Origin: Nocardioides humi
GTDB taxonomy: Bacteria; Actinomycetota; Actinomycetes; Propionibacteriales; Nocardioidaceae
Assembly: GCF_006494775.1 (NCBI RefSeq)
Contig: NZ_CP041146.1
Location: 744,001 to 808,000 of the forward strand
Direction of reading: 5' to 3'
DNA: 64,000 nt
This document shows, piece after piece, positions 45,074 to 55,043 of the stretch (positions are counted from its first letter, which is position 1; the number at the start of each line of letters is the position of its first letter). A program made the position numbers and the translations under genes. The notes under the pieces were generated by a model. It had not been told where the DNA came from. It did not search any database and was given only the letters and a program-made list of their open reading frames with translations.

Positions 45074-45378
45074 TGACCGAGCAGACCCAGCCGGACCCGA
45101 CCGGCACCGTGATCAGCGAGCACGACCAGCGCCGCATCCTCGTCGCCATGATGAAGATGCCGTACGCCGCCAGCAGCCGCGTCCCGAAGCCGTGGACCGC
45201 GAAGGCCGAGACGGTCACCGCCGAGGCCGTCGTGGCGTTCCTCGACGGCCTCGCCGAAGTCCTGACCGAGGTCGGCACCGAGAACGACCAGGACCGCCGA
45301 CGCCTGTTCTCCCTCGAGGCCGACGTGGAGGCGTTCCGCCGCCTCATCGGCACCGCACCCGCCGAGGTGACCCCGTGA
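45073..45378 (+). CDS. Hypothetical protein
   Basis: 101 residues, starting MTEQTQPDPTGTVISEHDQRR. Helical, with FLDGLAEVLTEVGTENDQDRRRLFSLEADVEAF suggesting a short coiled coil. The ATG shares one base with the previous stop (TGATG), and its own stop overlaps the next GTG. Family unknown. Confidence 0.65.
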   Translation: MTEQTQPDPTGTVISEHDQRRILVAMMKMPYAASSRVPKPWTAKAETVTAEAVVAFLDGLAEVLTEVGTENDQDRRRLFSLEADVEAFRRLIGTAPAEVTP

Positions 45379-45626
45379 GCGCCCACATCGAGTGGCTGGC
45401 CGCCCGCGAGACCAGCCTCCAGGTCTTCACTCCCGGCGAGGACTGGGTGGGAGCAGGTGAGCACCGCCAGCCGGTCCTCACGCTCGCCGGGGACGACGTG
45501 GTGGCGATCCAGGGCACGCCCGCCGAGCTGCGGGCGCTGGCTGCCCGCATCAGCGTCGTCGTCGCGGCCGCGTCCACAAGGCTCGACCGCGCCGACGCGA
45601 CCGACCGGGAGGACCAGCCAGCATGA
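45375..45626 (+). CDS. Small hypothetical protein
   Basis: 83 residues from GTG 45375: VSAHIEWLAARETSLQVFTPGED, then PVLTLAGDDVVAIQGTPAELRALAARI. Looks like a compact alpha/beta protein. Overlaps the genes on both sides by 4 bp (GTGA and ATGA). Family unknown. Confidence 0.65.
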   Translation: MSAHIEWLAARETSLQVFTPGEDWVGAGEHRQPVLTLAGDDVVAIQGTPAELRALAARISVVVAAASTRLDRADATDREDQPA

Positions 45627-45994
45627 GCGACGACGCCACGCTCCGCGCCCTTGAGTCCCGCGCCACCCCAGGCCCCTGGACTCCGCACGGCGACAAGATC
45701 CGCGCCACCGCCGCCGACGCCCTGATCCCGGACAACATCCTCGTCGCCTACGCCGGTGCTCACTGGCAGCGGCTCGGGATCAAGAAGTACCCGCGCGGGG
45801 GCGACGTTCCCGAGCACGCGCCCGACGTGGAGTTCATGGCCGCTGCCCGCACCGCGCTGCCCGACCGGCTCGACCGGCTCGACCGCATCCGCGCTCTTCA
45901 CACCAAGTGGGGCGAGCAATCGCCCGAGGACGCGGACGGCTACCTCGACCTGTGGGAGACGCTCGGTCGGCCCCTCGACGGCGAGCCAGCCTGA
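45623..45994 (+). CDS. Hypothetical protein
   Basis: 123 residues: MSDDATLRALESRATPGPWTPHGDKIRATAADALIPDN, later DVEFMAAARTALPDRLDRLDRI. The RATPGPW segment followed by an ARTALP block is common in small plasmid and phage proteins of unknown role that resemble ead/Ea22-like proteins. Last gene of the run, followed by a perfect terminator. Confidence 0.65.
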   Translation: MSDDATLRALESRATPGPWTPHGDKIRATAADALIPDNILVAYAGAHWQRLGIKKYPRGGDVPEHAPDVEFMAAARTALPDRLDRLDRIRALHTKWGEQSPEDADGYLDLWETLGRPLDGEPA

Positions 45995-46006
45995 ACCAAC
46001 AACCGG

Positions 46007-46042
46007 AAGGCTGCCCGCACCATCGACGGTGCGGGCAGCCTT
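46007..46042. terminator. Strong hairpin terminator
   Basis: AAGGCTGCCCGCACC and GGTGCGGGCAGCCTT make a perfect 15-bp stem with a 6-nt loop between convergent genes, so it can stop transcription from both sides. Confidence 0.8.
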
Positions 46043-46056
46043 CTGCGTCCGGCTGG

Positions 46057-46584
46057 TCACCACAGGGTCAGTTGCTCCCCCAGCAGTTCCTGGAGCCGCA
46101 CGAGGTCGTCGGCTACGAGCTGCGGGTCCTCGCGCGCCAGGTCGCGCAGTTCCCGAGCCCGCCGACGCGGCCCGCGCGGATCGGCCAGCGGGCTGTAGGG
46201 CAGCCGCCGCTGCACCGACCACTCACGCCGGTTCTGCGCCGCGCTCGACACCACGACGTGATCGGGTGCGATCCGCTGGCACAGCGGGTTGTGGCACCGA
46301 TGCCCGAGCAACCGCGCCTCCGCGAGCGCGTCCACGCCGTGCATGACCGCGTACGCGAACCGGTGCGCGATGATCACCCGCCCCGGCGCGTACCAGAACC
46401 GGCCATGCCCGCCGCCGTCCGTGCGCTCCCGCTCGGACCGACCGGCCACCGCGCCGGTCCACCACAGGCACTCACTGCCCGGCACCGTGGCGACCTTCGC
46501 CCGGTACCGCGTCAGCACCGCCGGATCGGCGATCGCTGCCGCGACCGCCGCGAGGCCGGCATCATCCAGCCGCCGAACCGGCAC
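46057..46584 (-). CDS. HNH-type endonuclease
   Basis: About 175 residues. It has CLWWTGAVAG, then RVIIAHRFAYAVMHG, LGHRCHNPLCQR and HVVVSSAAQNRREW, the C-H-rich HNH pattern of small phage and plasmid nucleases (His in AHRFAY and GHRCHN, Cys in NPLCQ). The start is uncertain: GTG 46584 overlaps the upstream gene by 23 bp; a start at 46665 would overlap by about 100 bp. Possible roles are homing or DNA processing for the element. Confidence 0.72.
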   Translation of the reverse strand: MPVRRLDDAGLAAVAAAIADPAVLTRYRAKVATVPGSECLWWTGAVAGRSERERTDGGGHGRFWYAPGRVIIAHRFAYAVMHGVDALAEARLLGHRCHNPLCQRIAPDHVVVSSAAQNRREWSVQRRLPYSPLADPRGPRRRARELRDLAREDPQLVADDLVRLQELLGEQLTLW

Positions 46585-46951
46585 CCGCTCCCCCGCTCCC
46601 GGCAGCCGCCAGCGCGGCCGTGACGCCGCCGTCCTGCTCGCCGCCGCCGTCGGCCTGGGCCTCACTGGCGAGCCGCCGCAGCCGCGTGGCCTCCCGGACG
46701 CTCACGGTCTCGCCGCACCACTCGACGGCCTCACTCAGGGACAGGCCCTCGCGCTCGGTCAACTCCCGCAGCGCCTCACCGGCGCGCTTCTCGGTCTCGG
46801 CCACAGCAGCGTCGCGCTCACCGATCGCGACCATGACCCGCTCGGCCAGGTCGATCACCCGACGCTCCCGCTCCTCGCGCTCGCGCCGCCGCTTCTCGGC
46901 CATCTCCCGCGCCGTACGCCGCGCCTGCTGCTTGATCGTCTGCTGACTCAT
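46562..46951 (-). CDS. Hypothetical charged coiled-coil protein
   Basis: 129 residues from ATG 46951 (MSQQTIKQQARRTAREM). It is rich in Arg and Glu with an almost continuous helix (EKRRREREERERRVIDLAER, then REATRLRRLASEAQ) and a Gly/Ala tail. It is divergent from the relaxase gene, where auxiliary oriT-binding proteins are often encoded, so a relaxosome role is possible but unproven. Confidence 0.6.
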   Translation of the reverse strand: MSQQTIKQQARRTAREMAEKRRREREERERRVIDLAERVMVAIGERDAAVAETEKRAGEALRELTEREGLSLSEAVEWCGETVSVREATRLRRLASEAQADGGGEQDGGVTAALAAAGSGGAGAGSAAG

Positions 46952-47248
46952 CCGGTCCTCACTCGTGTCGACATGGACTCTGACAGTCACCTACGACATT
47001 TCCCCGACCCCGAGCGATCACCGAACCCCAGAAACCTTCAAACCCGCTCCCTCGACCCATCCAGCCAGCCCGATCCGAACCCGACGCCCAAGCCGTCACC
47101 CACGCCCCCAGCGTCCCCCAGATTGCCGCGACCGACCAAGTGCCACACACCTCTTGCATTCTCGGTTCGCCGAATAGAAGGAACACACCAGAAATCCGGC
47201 CGAAAGTGATCGCCTGCCACGCGCGCACGCACGTAGGTGACCGTGACG
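46952..47248. other. Divergent gap ahead of the relaxase, candidate oriT region
   Basis: About 297 bp with no gene. It is flanked by inverted decamers GTCACCTACG (46986-46995) and CGTAGGTGAC (47232-47241), the second touching the relaxase start, and has an internal TCGG-TTCG-CCGA hairpin near 47158-47172. MobF origins commonly lie directly upstream of the relaxase gene, so this is the best place for oriT. No nic sequence could be assigned. Confidence 0.4.
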
Positions 47249-50200
47249 ATGAGCCTCCACAAGCTGACGGCCGGGTCGGGGTACGACTACCTGACCCGCC
47301 AGGTCGCAGCGATGGACGCCACCGACAAGGGCCACACCGGCCTGGCGAGCTACTACACCGAGAAGGGCGAGACGCCCGGCGTGTGGCTCGGATCGGGCAT
47401 GGAGGGCATCGAAGGACTCGACGCCGGCGACATCGTCACCGCCGACCACATGCAGAGCCTGTTCGGCTCCGGACACCACCCGCTGGCCACCCAGCGAACC
47501 AAGGAGCTGGACCTGCGCATCGGCCGCGACGAGGCCGGCCGCCCGACCGAGGCCGACTACAGGACCGCGGTCCGCCTCGGCACCCCGTACAAGGTCTACG
47601 ACAACGACATCAGCCCGTTCCGGATCGAGGTCGCCAAGCGCATCGCGGCCCTCAACGAGGCCGCCGGCCTGCCCGGTGACTGGCCGGTCCCCGCGGCCGA
47701 CCGGGCCAAGATCCGCACCGAGGTGGCCGCGGAGTTCTTCCGTGCCGAGCACGGCCGCGAGCCGGCCGACGCCCGCGAGCTCGCCGCCACGATCGCCAAG
47801 CACTCCCGCCCGAAGACCAACGCGGTGGCCGGCTACGACCTGACCTTCTCCCCAGTCAAGAGCGTCTCGGTGCTGTGGGCGATCGCCGACCCCAAGACCG
47901 CCGCGGTGATCGAGCGGGCCCACCAGGCGGCGATCAAGGACGCCCTGAACTTCATCGAGTCCAAGGCACTGTTCACCCGCCAGGGCACCAACGGCGTGCG
48001 CCAGGTCGACGTCCGCGGCCTGATCGCCACCGCGTTCACCCACCGCGACTCCCGCGCCGGCGACCCCGACCTGCACACCCACGTCGCCGTGGCGAACAAG
48101 GTCCAGACCCTCGACGGCAAGTGGCTGGCCATCGACGGGCGACCGCTGCACAAGGCGGTCGTCTCGGCCTCGGAGACCTACAACACCGCGCTCGAGCGGC
48201 ACCTGGTCGATGCCCTCGGCGTCCAGTTCGCCGAGCGCCCGAACGAGGACGCCCGCAAGCGGCCGATCCGCGAGATCGTCGGCGTCGCCCCCGAGCTCAA
48301 CCGCCGCTTCTCCAAGCGCCGGCTCAACGTCGAGGACCGCCGCAAGGTCCTCGCGGCCGCGTTCCAGGCCACCCACGGCCGTCCCCCGACCCCGGTGGAG
48401 ACGATCCAGCTGTCCCAGCAGGCGACGCTGGAGACCCGCGAGGACAAGCACGAGCCGCGCTCGCTGGCCGAGCAGCGCGAGGCGTGGCACCGCGAGGCGG
48501 TCGAGGTGCTGGGCACCCCGCAGCGGGTCAAGCAGATGGTCCACGGCGCCCTCAACCCGAAGGGCGCGGCCCGCTCGCTGGCCGACTCAGCCTGGTTCGC
48601 CAAGACCACCGACCGCATCGTGGCGACGATGGAGGGCAGCCGGTCCACCTGGCAGTACTGGCACGTCTACGCCGAGGCCCAGCGGCAGGTCCGGGCCGCC
48701 AACGTGCCCACCAACCAGGTCTCCCAGGTCGTCGACCTGCTCGTCAGCGAGGTCCTCGACGACCACTCGGTGAGCATGGCTCGCCCCTGGGACACCATCA
48801 GCGAGCCGGCCGAGCTGCGCCGCGCCGACGGCTCCTCGGTCTACACCCAGGCCGGGGCCGACCTGTTCACCTCGAGCAAGGTGCTGGCCGCCGAGCAGCG
48901 CCTGGTCGACGCCGCCGGCCGCCACGACGGGTACGCCGTCGAGGCCGCGTCGGTCGACCTGGCCCTGCTGGAGTCGACCGCCAACGGCATCACCCTCAAC
49001 GCCGGACAGGCCACCCTGGTCCGGGAGATGGCCACCTCCGGCGCCCGGCTCCAGCTGGCGATCGCGCCGGCCGGATCGGGCAAGACCACCGCGATGCGAG
49101 CCCTGGCCAGCGCCTGGGCTGACGGCGGCGGAACCATCATCGGCCTGGCCCCCTCAGCCGCGGCCGCCGACGCCCTGCGCTCCCAGATCGACACCCAGAC
49201 CGACACCCTGGCCAAGCTCACCCACTCCCTCGAGCAGGCCGGCGAGACCGGCGCCGCGATGCCGGACTGGGTCGCCGGCATCGACTCCTCCACCCTCGTG
49301 GTCATCGACGAGGCCGGCATGGCCGACACCCTCTCGCTGGACGCGGCGGTCTCCTACATCCTCGAGCGCAGCGGCAGCGTCCGGCTGATCGGCGACGACC
49401 AGCAACTCTCCGCGATCGGCGCCGGCGGCGTGCTCCGCGACATCCGCGCCACCCACGGCGCGCTGCAGCTCACCGAGCTCGTCCGGTTCAAGGACCCCGC
49501 CGAGGGCGCCGCCTCGCTCGCGCTGCGCGAGGGCAAGGCCGAGGCGCTCGGCTTCTACCTCGACCGCGACCGGGTCCACGTCGGCGACCTGGCCACCATG
49601 ACCGAGGACGTCTTCTCCGCCTGGCAGGCCGACCGCGCAGCCGGGCTCGACTCGATCATGCTCGCCCCCACTCGCGACCTGGTCAGCGAGCTGAACCAGC
49701 AGGCCCGCGCCCACCGCCTCGAAGGGATCGACCCCACCGACGTCGCCGCCAGTGGCCCGGTCCGCCGGCTCGCCGACGGCAACGAGGCCTCGATCGGCGA
49801 GCTGATCATCACCCGCGAGAACGACCGCCGGCTGCGCACCTCAGCCACCGACTGGGTCAAGAACGGCGACCGCTGGACCGTCCTGGAGATCCACGACGGC
49901 GGCGACCTGACCGTCCAGCACACCCAGCACGGCCGCACCGTGCGCCTGCCCGCCGACTACGTCGCCCGCTCCACCGAGCTCGGCTACGCGTGCACCGTGC
50001 ACACCGCCCAGGGCGTCACCGCCGACACCATGCACGGCCTGGCCACCGGCGCCGAGTCGCGCCAGCAGCTCTACACGATGATGACCCGCGGCGCTCACGC
50101 CAACCACGTCTACCTCGAGGTCGTCGGCGACGGCGACCCGCACTCGGTGATCCACCCGACGCTGGTTCGGCCGCTCACCCCCACCGACATCCTCGAGTCG

Positions 50201-53145
50201 ATGCTGGCCCGCGACGACGCCCAGCGGTCCGCCACCAGCCTGCTCCGCGAGCAGGCCGACCCGGCCACCCGGCTGGGCGAGGCCGCCCAGCGCTACCTCG
50301 ACAGCCTCTACGTCGCCGCCGAGGACCTGCTGCGCCACGAGACCATCACCGCCGCCGACGGCACCACGGTCAACCTGGTCGACGCGCTGGACACCGCCGT
50401 CGAAACCCTCGCCCCGGGCCTCTCCGACGAGGCCGCCTGGCCCACCCTGCGCGCCCACCTGCTCCTGCTCGGCGCCACTGGGGAGAACCCCGTCGAAGCG
50501 CTCCGCGCCGCGGCCGGCGACCGGGAGCTGGAGAGCGCGCGCGACCGGGCAGCGGTCCTCGACTGGCGCCTGGACGCCTCCGGCCTGCGCAACGCCGGCG
50601 CCGGGCCGCTGCCGTGGATGCCCGGGATCCCGGCCCGTCTGGCCGAGGACCCGCACTGGGGTGCCTACCTCTCCCAGCGCGCGCACCTGGTCGAGCAGCT
50701 CGCCGAGCAGGTCCACACCCGCGCCGCCGAGCAGTCCTCGCTGCCGGTGTGGGCGCAGAACGGCATCCGCCCCGAAGCATCCACGGTGGCCGACGTCGAG
50801 GTCTGGCGCGCAGCCATGCAGGTCCCCGTCGACGACCGGCGACCGACCGGCGCTCCGCAGCTGCAGAAGGCCTCCTCCACCTACCAGCGGCGCCTCAACC
50901 GGGCCGTCACCGGAGACCACACGCCGGCACTCAAGGAATGGCGCCAGCTGCTCTACACGCTGGCCCCGCAGGTCCGCGACGACGAGTTCACCCCGCTCCT
51001 GGCCGAGCGGCTGGCCGCGATGTCGCGCGCCGGCGTCACCGCCCACCAGCTGCTGCGCACCGCCACCGCCGCCGACCACCCGGCCGGCCCGCTCCCCGAC
51101 GAGCACGCCGCGGCCGCGATCTGGTGGCGCATGGCCCGCCAGCTCACGCCGGCAGTCGCCGCGCAGATCGGCGACGGCTCCCACGGCGAGAGCGTCACCA
51201 CCGACTGGGCGCCGCGGCTCGCTGACCTGTTCGGTCCCGAGCGGGCCGCGAGCATCCAGGCCAGCACCTGGTGGCCGGCGCTGGTCTCCAACGTCGACCA
51301 CGGCCTGCAGCGCGGCTGGCAGCTCGAGGCCCTGCTGGGCGCCGGCCGAGCGATGCCGAGCGACGGCTGGGAGGGCGTCGACGAGTGCCAGGCGCTGGTC
51401 TGGCGGACCTCGATCGCGCTGGAGACCGCCCCCGACGAGCACGCGCACGAGGTCCACTTCGACGAGCCGCCCGCCGACCTGTGGGAGGGCGTCGAGCCCG
51501 ACCCCGTGGCGTTCGTCGACCACCCCGACGACGCCCCGTGGCCACTGGCCGAGGACCTCGAGCCGCCCGTCGACGTGGTCGACGAGCACCTGGTCGACGC
51601 GCTCGAGGAGGACCTGGTCGTCGACGTCGACGAGGACCAGTACGTCGAACCCGACCTCACGCTGGCCGCCTACCTCCGCGACCTCGGCGGCACCCGCCTG
51701 GAGCCCACCGAAGCCGACATCCGGCTCATGTACCAGCGGGCCGAGGAGTGGCACTCCTCCCCCGTCACGCGTGAGCGCATGGTCGCGATCAACGAGCTCA
51801 CCCAGGCCTTCTTCGAGGCCCGGTTCACCGACTCCTGGGGCCGCGACTACCTCACCGGCCGGTTCGGCGTCGACCTCGCCGGCGACGCACGGTTCCGCCC
51901 CGGTCAGGCGCCGGCCGGGTGGACCAACCTGGTCGACCACCTCCGCGGCCGCGGCGTCAGCGACGCAGAGATGCTGGCCGCCGGCGTCGCCACCGAGGCC
52001 AGCACCGGACGCCTCATCGACCGGTTCCGTGACCGCGTGATGTTCCCGGTGATCCACCAGGGCGAAGTGCTCGGCTTCGTCGGCCGCCGCCGCCCCGACC
52101 TCACCGACGCCGACAAGGCCGGACCGAAGTACCTCAACACCGCCGACACCCCGCTGTTCCACAAGGGCGCGCAGCTGTTCGGCGTCGTCGACGAGCTGCT
52201 CGCCGAGGGTGCCGTCCCGGTGATCGTCGAGGGCCCGATGGACGCCGTCGCCGTCACGATCGCCAGCCACGGCCTCTACCTCGGCGTAGCCCCTCTCGGC
52301 ACGTCCCTGACCGACGAGCAGGCCGCCCAGCTGGCCGCCGTGGGCCGCGACCCGATCGTGGCCACCGACGCCGACCTGGCCGGCCAGGTCGCTGCCGAGC
52401 GCGACTTCTGGATGCTCACCCCGCACGGCATGGACCCCGGCTTCGCCCGGTTCCCCGACGGCCTCGACCCGGCCGACCTGCTGGCCCAGCGCGGTCCGGC
52501 CGCGCTCACCGCCGCGGTGGCCAGCGGGCAGCCCGCCTTCCGGGCCCTCGGCGACCAGCTCCTCACCGAGCGGCTCGACAACCTCGCCCCGAACAGGCGC
52601 GGGTGGCGGCCATGCGGATCCTCTCGGCCCGTCCCAGCCGGGCCTGGGAACCGGGTGTCAACCAGGTGCGGCCCCGCCTGCAGCTGTCCCAGCTGCAGGC
52701 CCGCCGCGACCTGCGCGACGCGGTCAAGAGCTGGGATGCCGACCCGCGGAAGGCTGCTCTGGCCGAGCTGCACAAGAGCAGCGACGTCCGCGCTCGCCTG
52801 GCGGCCGCGGCCGACAAGACGCCCGCCGAGCGGTGGGCGCCGCTGGCCCGCGAGCTCGACCCGCGCCTGCTCGAGCAGGGCGACTGGCCGGCCACCGCAG
52901 CGATGCTGCAGCAGGCCCACGAGCAGGGTCACGACGTCGGTGCCGCCACCCGTGCAATCGTCACCGAGAAGCCGCTGGGTGACAGCCCCGCCCGCGACCT
53001 TCGCTACCGGATCGTCTCGCGTCTCGAGCTCCCGATCGACGGCAGCGAGGGCACGCCGGCGCCGACCACGTCGCAGGGAGCAGCGCGCGACCGGCAGGAC
53101 ATCAACCGTCCGCGGCCGCCGCGGCGCGGCACTCCTCGGCGCTGA
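47249..53145 (+). CDS. MobF relaxase-helicase with C-terminal TOPRIM primase-like domain (one-base frameshift near the end)
   Basis: About 1966 residues. TrwC-type relaxase (1-330): MSLHKLTAGSGYDYLTRQV, YYTEKGETPGVWLGSG and the metal triad THRDSRAGDPDLHTHV (about 264-279). Helicase: Walker A APAGSGKTTA (about 607), Walker B VVIDEAGMAD (about 685), GDDQQLSAIGAGG. An acidic linker (about 1425-1470) leads to a DnaG-like part: VMFPVIHQGEVLGFVGRR (about 1595), PVIVEGPMDAVAV (Glu) and VATDADLAG (DxD). At 52586-52589 four C replace five; restoring one gives ARVAAMRILSARP and an end at 53145. Without it the frame runs to 53176 as low-complexity peptide. It nicks and unwinds transfer DNA and may prime the new strand. 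Confidence 0.88.
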
Positions 53146-53212
53146 TTTGCCCGACCGCCCGAGCGGTGGTCAGTAGCCTTGGGCGCCCACTCCCCCGGCC
53201 GATCAAGGTGCC

Positions 53213-53710
53213 ATGTCTGCGACGAAGCGACCCCGACGTGCGACGCGCTCTCAGGTACGGCAGTTCCTTGCGGCCGCCGGCTACGCAGGCACCCCGCCGG
53301 ACGAGCTGGTGGACACCTACGTCGACCTGGTGAGCGCCGCGGGGCGCCCGGGTCTGCCTCGGCACCGGTTGGCAGTGCATCTGACCGCTCAGTCACCTGG
53401 TTGGTCCGCCCCCGCACTGGACGTCTTCGAGGCGGCCTGGCGAAAGCAGCAGCAGGCCCGCGCGGAGGCCGCAGCCACTGCAACGACCGCCGTCCAGCGC
53501 GACGCCGCCCGGGCCACGGCCTACGTCGCCGGCGTGTGGGAACGCACCGGGGCCGGACCGACCTGGACCGAGCTCGGTGATGCGCTGGGCTGGCCGCCGG
53601 CGTTGCGGGAGCGGATCATCCGGACGCTCGCGCGTGAGGGAGTGCTGACCTACAGCACCGAGCCGAGGTCGCTGGCCGTGGCCGATCACGCCGGCGACGT
53701 CGGGGACTAG
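53213..53710 (+). CDS. Hypothetical protein with winged-helix-like end
   Basis: 165 residues. An N-terminal basic helix pair (RRATRSQVRQFLAAAGYAG) leads to a central helix rich in Ala and Arg. The C-terminal segment WERTGAGPTWTELGDALGWPPALRERIIRTLAREGVLTYSTEP looks like a winged helix-turn-helix. It follows the relaxase and ends tail to tail with the M48 gene, overlapping by 4 bp. Possible relaxosome or regulatory role; family unknown. Confidence 0.65.
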   Translation: MSATKRPRRATRSQVRQFLAAAGYAGTPPDELVDTYVDLVSAAGRPGLPRHRLAVHLTAQSPGWSAPALDVFEAAWRKQQQARAEAAATATTAVQRDAARATAYVAGVWERTGAGPTWTELGDALGWPPALRERIIRTLAREGVLTYSTEPRSLAVADHAGDVGD

Positions 53711-54528
53711 TCGGCCGCCTGGTCGACCAGGTGCCGTCGCATGGCGGCCAGCCGTGCCTGCGGCTCAGGGTGGGTGGCGAACCAGCGCCGCTCGAGGTGC
53801 GCCCGCGCGCGGCCGAGCACGCCAGCAGGCAGCGGCCGGACGACGTTGTCCTCGTAGAACCGCATCAGCTCGGCTGCTGCGTCCAGGTCGCGCGTCAGGC
53901 TGATGGCGAACAGATCGGCCGCGATCTCCTCCCGGCGATCGAAGGCGACCCGCAGGCCGAGGAACGCCACGGCGGCAGTCATCGTGGCCAGCATCGCCGG
54001 ACCGGCCAGCTGCGGCGCGGCCACGGCCGCGGTGACGGTGAGGCCGGCGCCGGTGAGCACGAGCACCAGGTAGCCGAGCACCCACGCGTAGCGCGACGCG
54101 GTCGAGGTCCGGTCACGTCGGATGACGTGGGCGAGCTCGTGCGCAGCCAGGCTCTCTACCGCGGCGCAGCTGAGCCCGGCGAGTGCGACCTGCGCGAACA
54201 CCACGGTGGCCGGGTGTCCTGCGCGGAAGCGGGTCACGGCCAGTCCGCCGTCACCCACGCCGCGATCGGCATCACCGGTGGGCGCACCGAGGATCGCGAC
54301 GACGTCGGTGGCGGGCGCTGCCACCTTCGCGCGCTCAGCGACGGCCGCCATCGCTGCGGCGGCCCGCTGTTGCAGTGCCTGGTCGACCGGCTCGGCGGCA
54401 CGGCGGGTGCGCCAGCCCTGCCACCAGGTGGCCAGGACCTTGGCCAGCGCCGCGACCACCACGACTGCGCCGCCCAGGTAGGCGATCGCCACAATGATGA
54501 GGAGCGCGTTGGCCGCCGGGTCGGACAT
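53707..54528 (-). CDS. M48-family membrane metallopeptidase
   Basis: 273 residues: an N-terminal membrane helix (about 8-30), the zinc motif AAHELAHVIRRD (HELAH, about residue 131), two helices (about 148-190) and the third ligand in REEIAADLFAISL. This is the HtpX/Ste24-like M48 arrangement. Near conjugation genes it may process a membrane transfer component; no direct evidence. Confidence 0.85.
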   Translation of the reverse strand: MSDPAANALLIIVAIAYLGGAVVVVAALAKVLATWWQGWRTRRAAEPVDQALQQRAAAAMAAVAERAKVAAPATDVVAILGAPTGDADRGVGDGGLAVTRFRAGHPATVVFAQVALAGLSCAAVESLAAHELAHVIRRDRTSTASRYAWVLGYLVLVLTGAGLTVTAAVAAPQLAGPAMLATMTAAVAFLGLRVAFDRREEIAADLFAISLTRDLDAAAELMRFYEDNVVRPLPAGVLGRARAHLERRWFATHPEPQARLAAMRRHLVDQAAD

Positions 54529-54674
54529 GGTCTACGCCTTGCTGGCCGCGGCGTCGGGATCGCTCAGAATCGCTCTGACACAACGCGGCCGTGCCGCGGT
54601 GCCCATCAGACCCGGTTTCCGGTCGCTCAGCGGCGTTCTGAGCCCGATTCGCGCATCGAGCGGGGCCTTCGGCG

Positions 54675-55043
54675 TCATCTCGACGCGGTGGGAGCGAGTC
54701 CCACATCGGGCGCCGACGTCGCCGGCGAGACGGCACGGTCCTCGGCCGCGCGGCCCCGGGCGGCTGTCGCAGGCTCCTCGAGGTCGCCGGCCGCGTCGAC
54801 CAGCTGCCGGTGCTCCTCGCTGCTGGGGACGCCGTAGCGACGCTCGGCCATCGCCTCGACCTGCGCCACGGCGTTCCACACGTACTCGCCGGAGCCGTGG
54901 GAGTAGCAGGCGTTGAGGTGCTCGCGCGCGTGCCCGAGCTCCTTCTTGCTCGAGCGCGGGTGCTCGCCGAGGGCCTTGAGTGCACGCTGTGCGCGACCGA
55001 TGGCCTCCGACCGCTCCTTCATCAGCATCGTCGCCTCTGTCAT
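54675..55043 (-). CDS. Hypothetical protein of the tra operon
   Basis: 122 residues, helical: MLMKERSEAIGRAQRALKALGEHPRSSKKELGHAREHLNACYSHG then ending in an Ala/Pro-rich tail. Its start overlaps the stop of the DUF4913-like gene. Family unknown. An alternative start at the inner Met residues (MLMKERSE) is possible. Confidence 0.6.
   Translation of the reverse strand: MTEATMLMKERSEAIGRAQRALKALGEHPRSSKKELGHAREHLNACYSHGSGEYVWNAVAQVEAMAERRYGVPSSEEHRQLVDAAGDLEEPATAARGRAAEDRAVSPATSAPDVGLAPTASR

Noticed and set aside
49841..52426. An 861-codon open frame on the minus strand opposite the relaxase gene
   Set aside because: It is a mirror of a GC-rich coding strand: Gly/Val/Asp-rich low-complexity translation with no domain, while the plus strand has clear relaxase-helicase-primase motifs.
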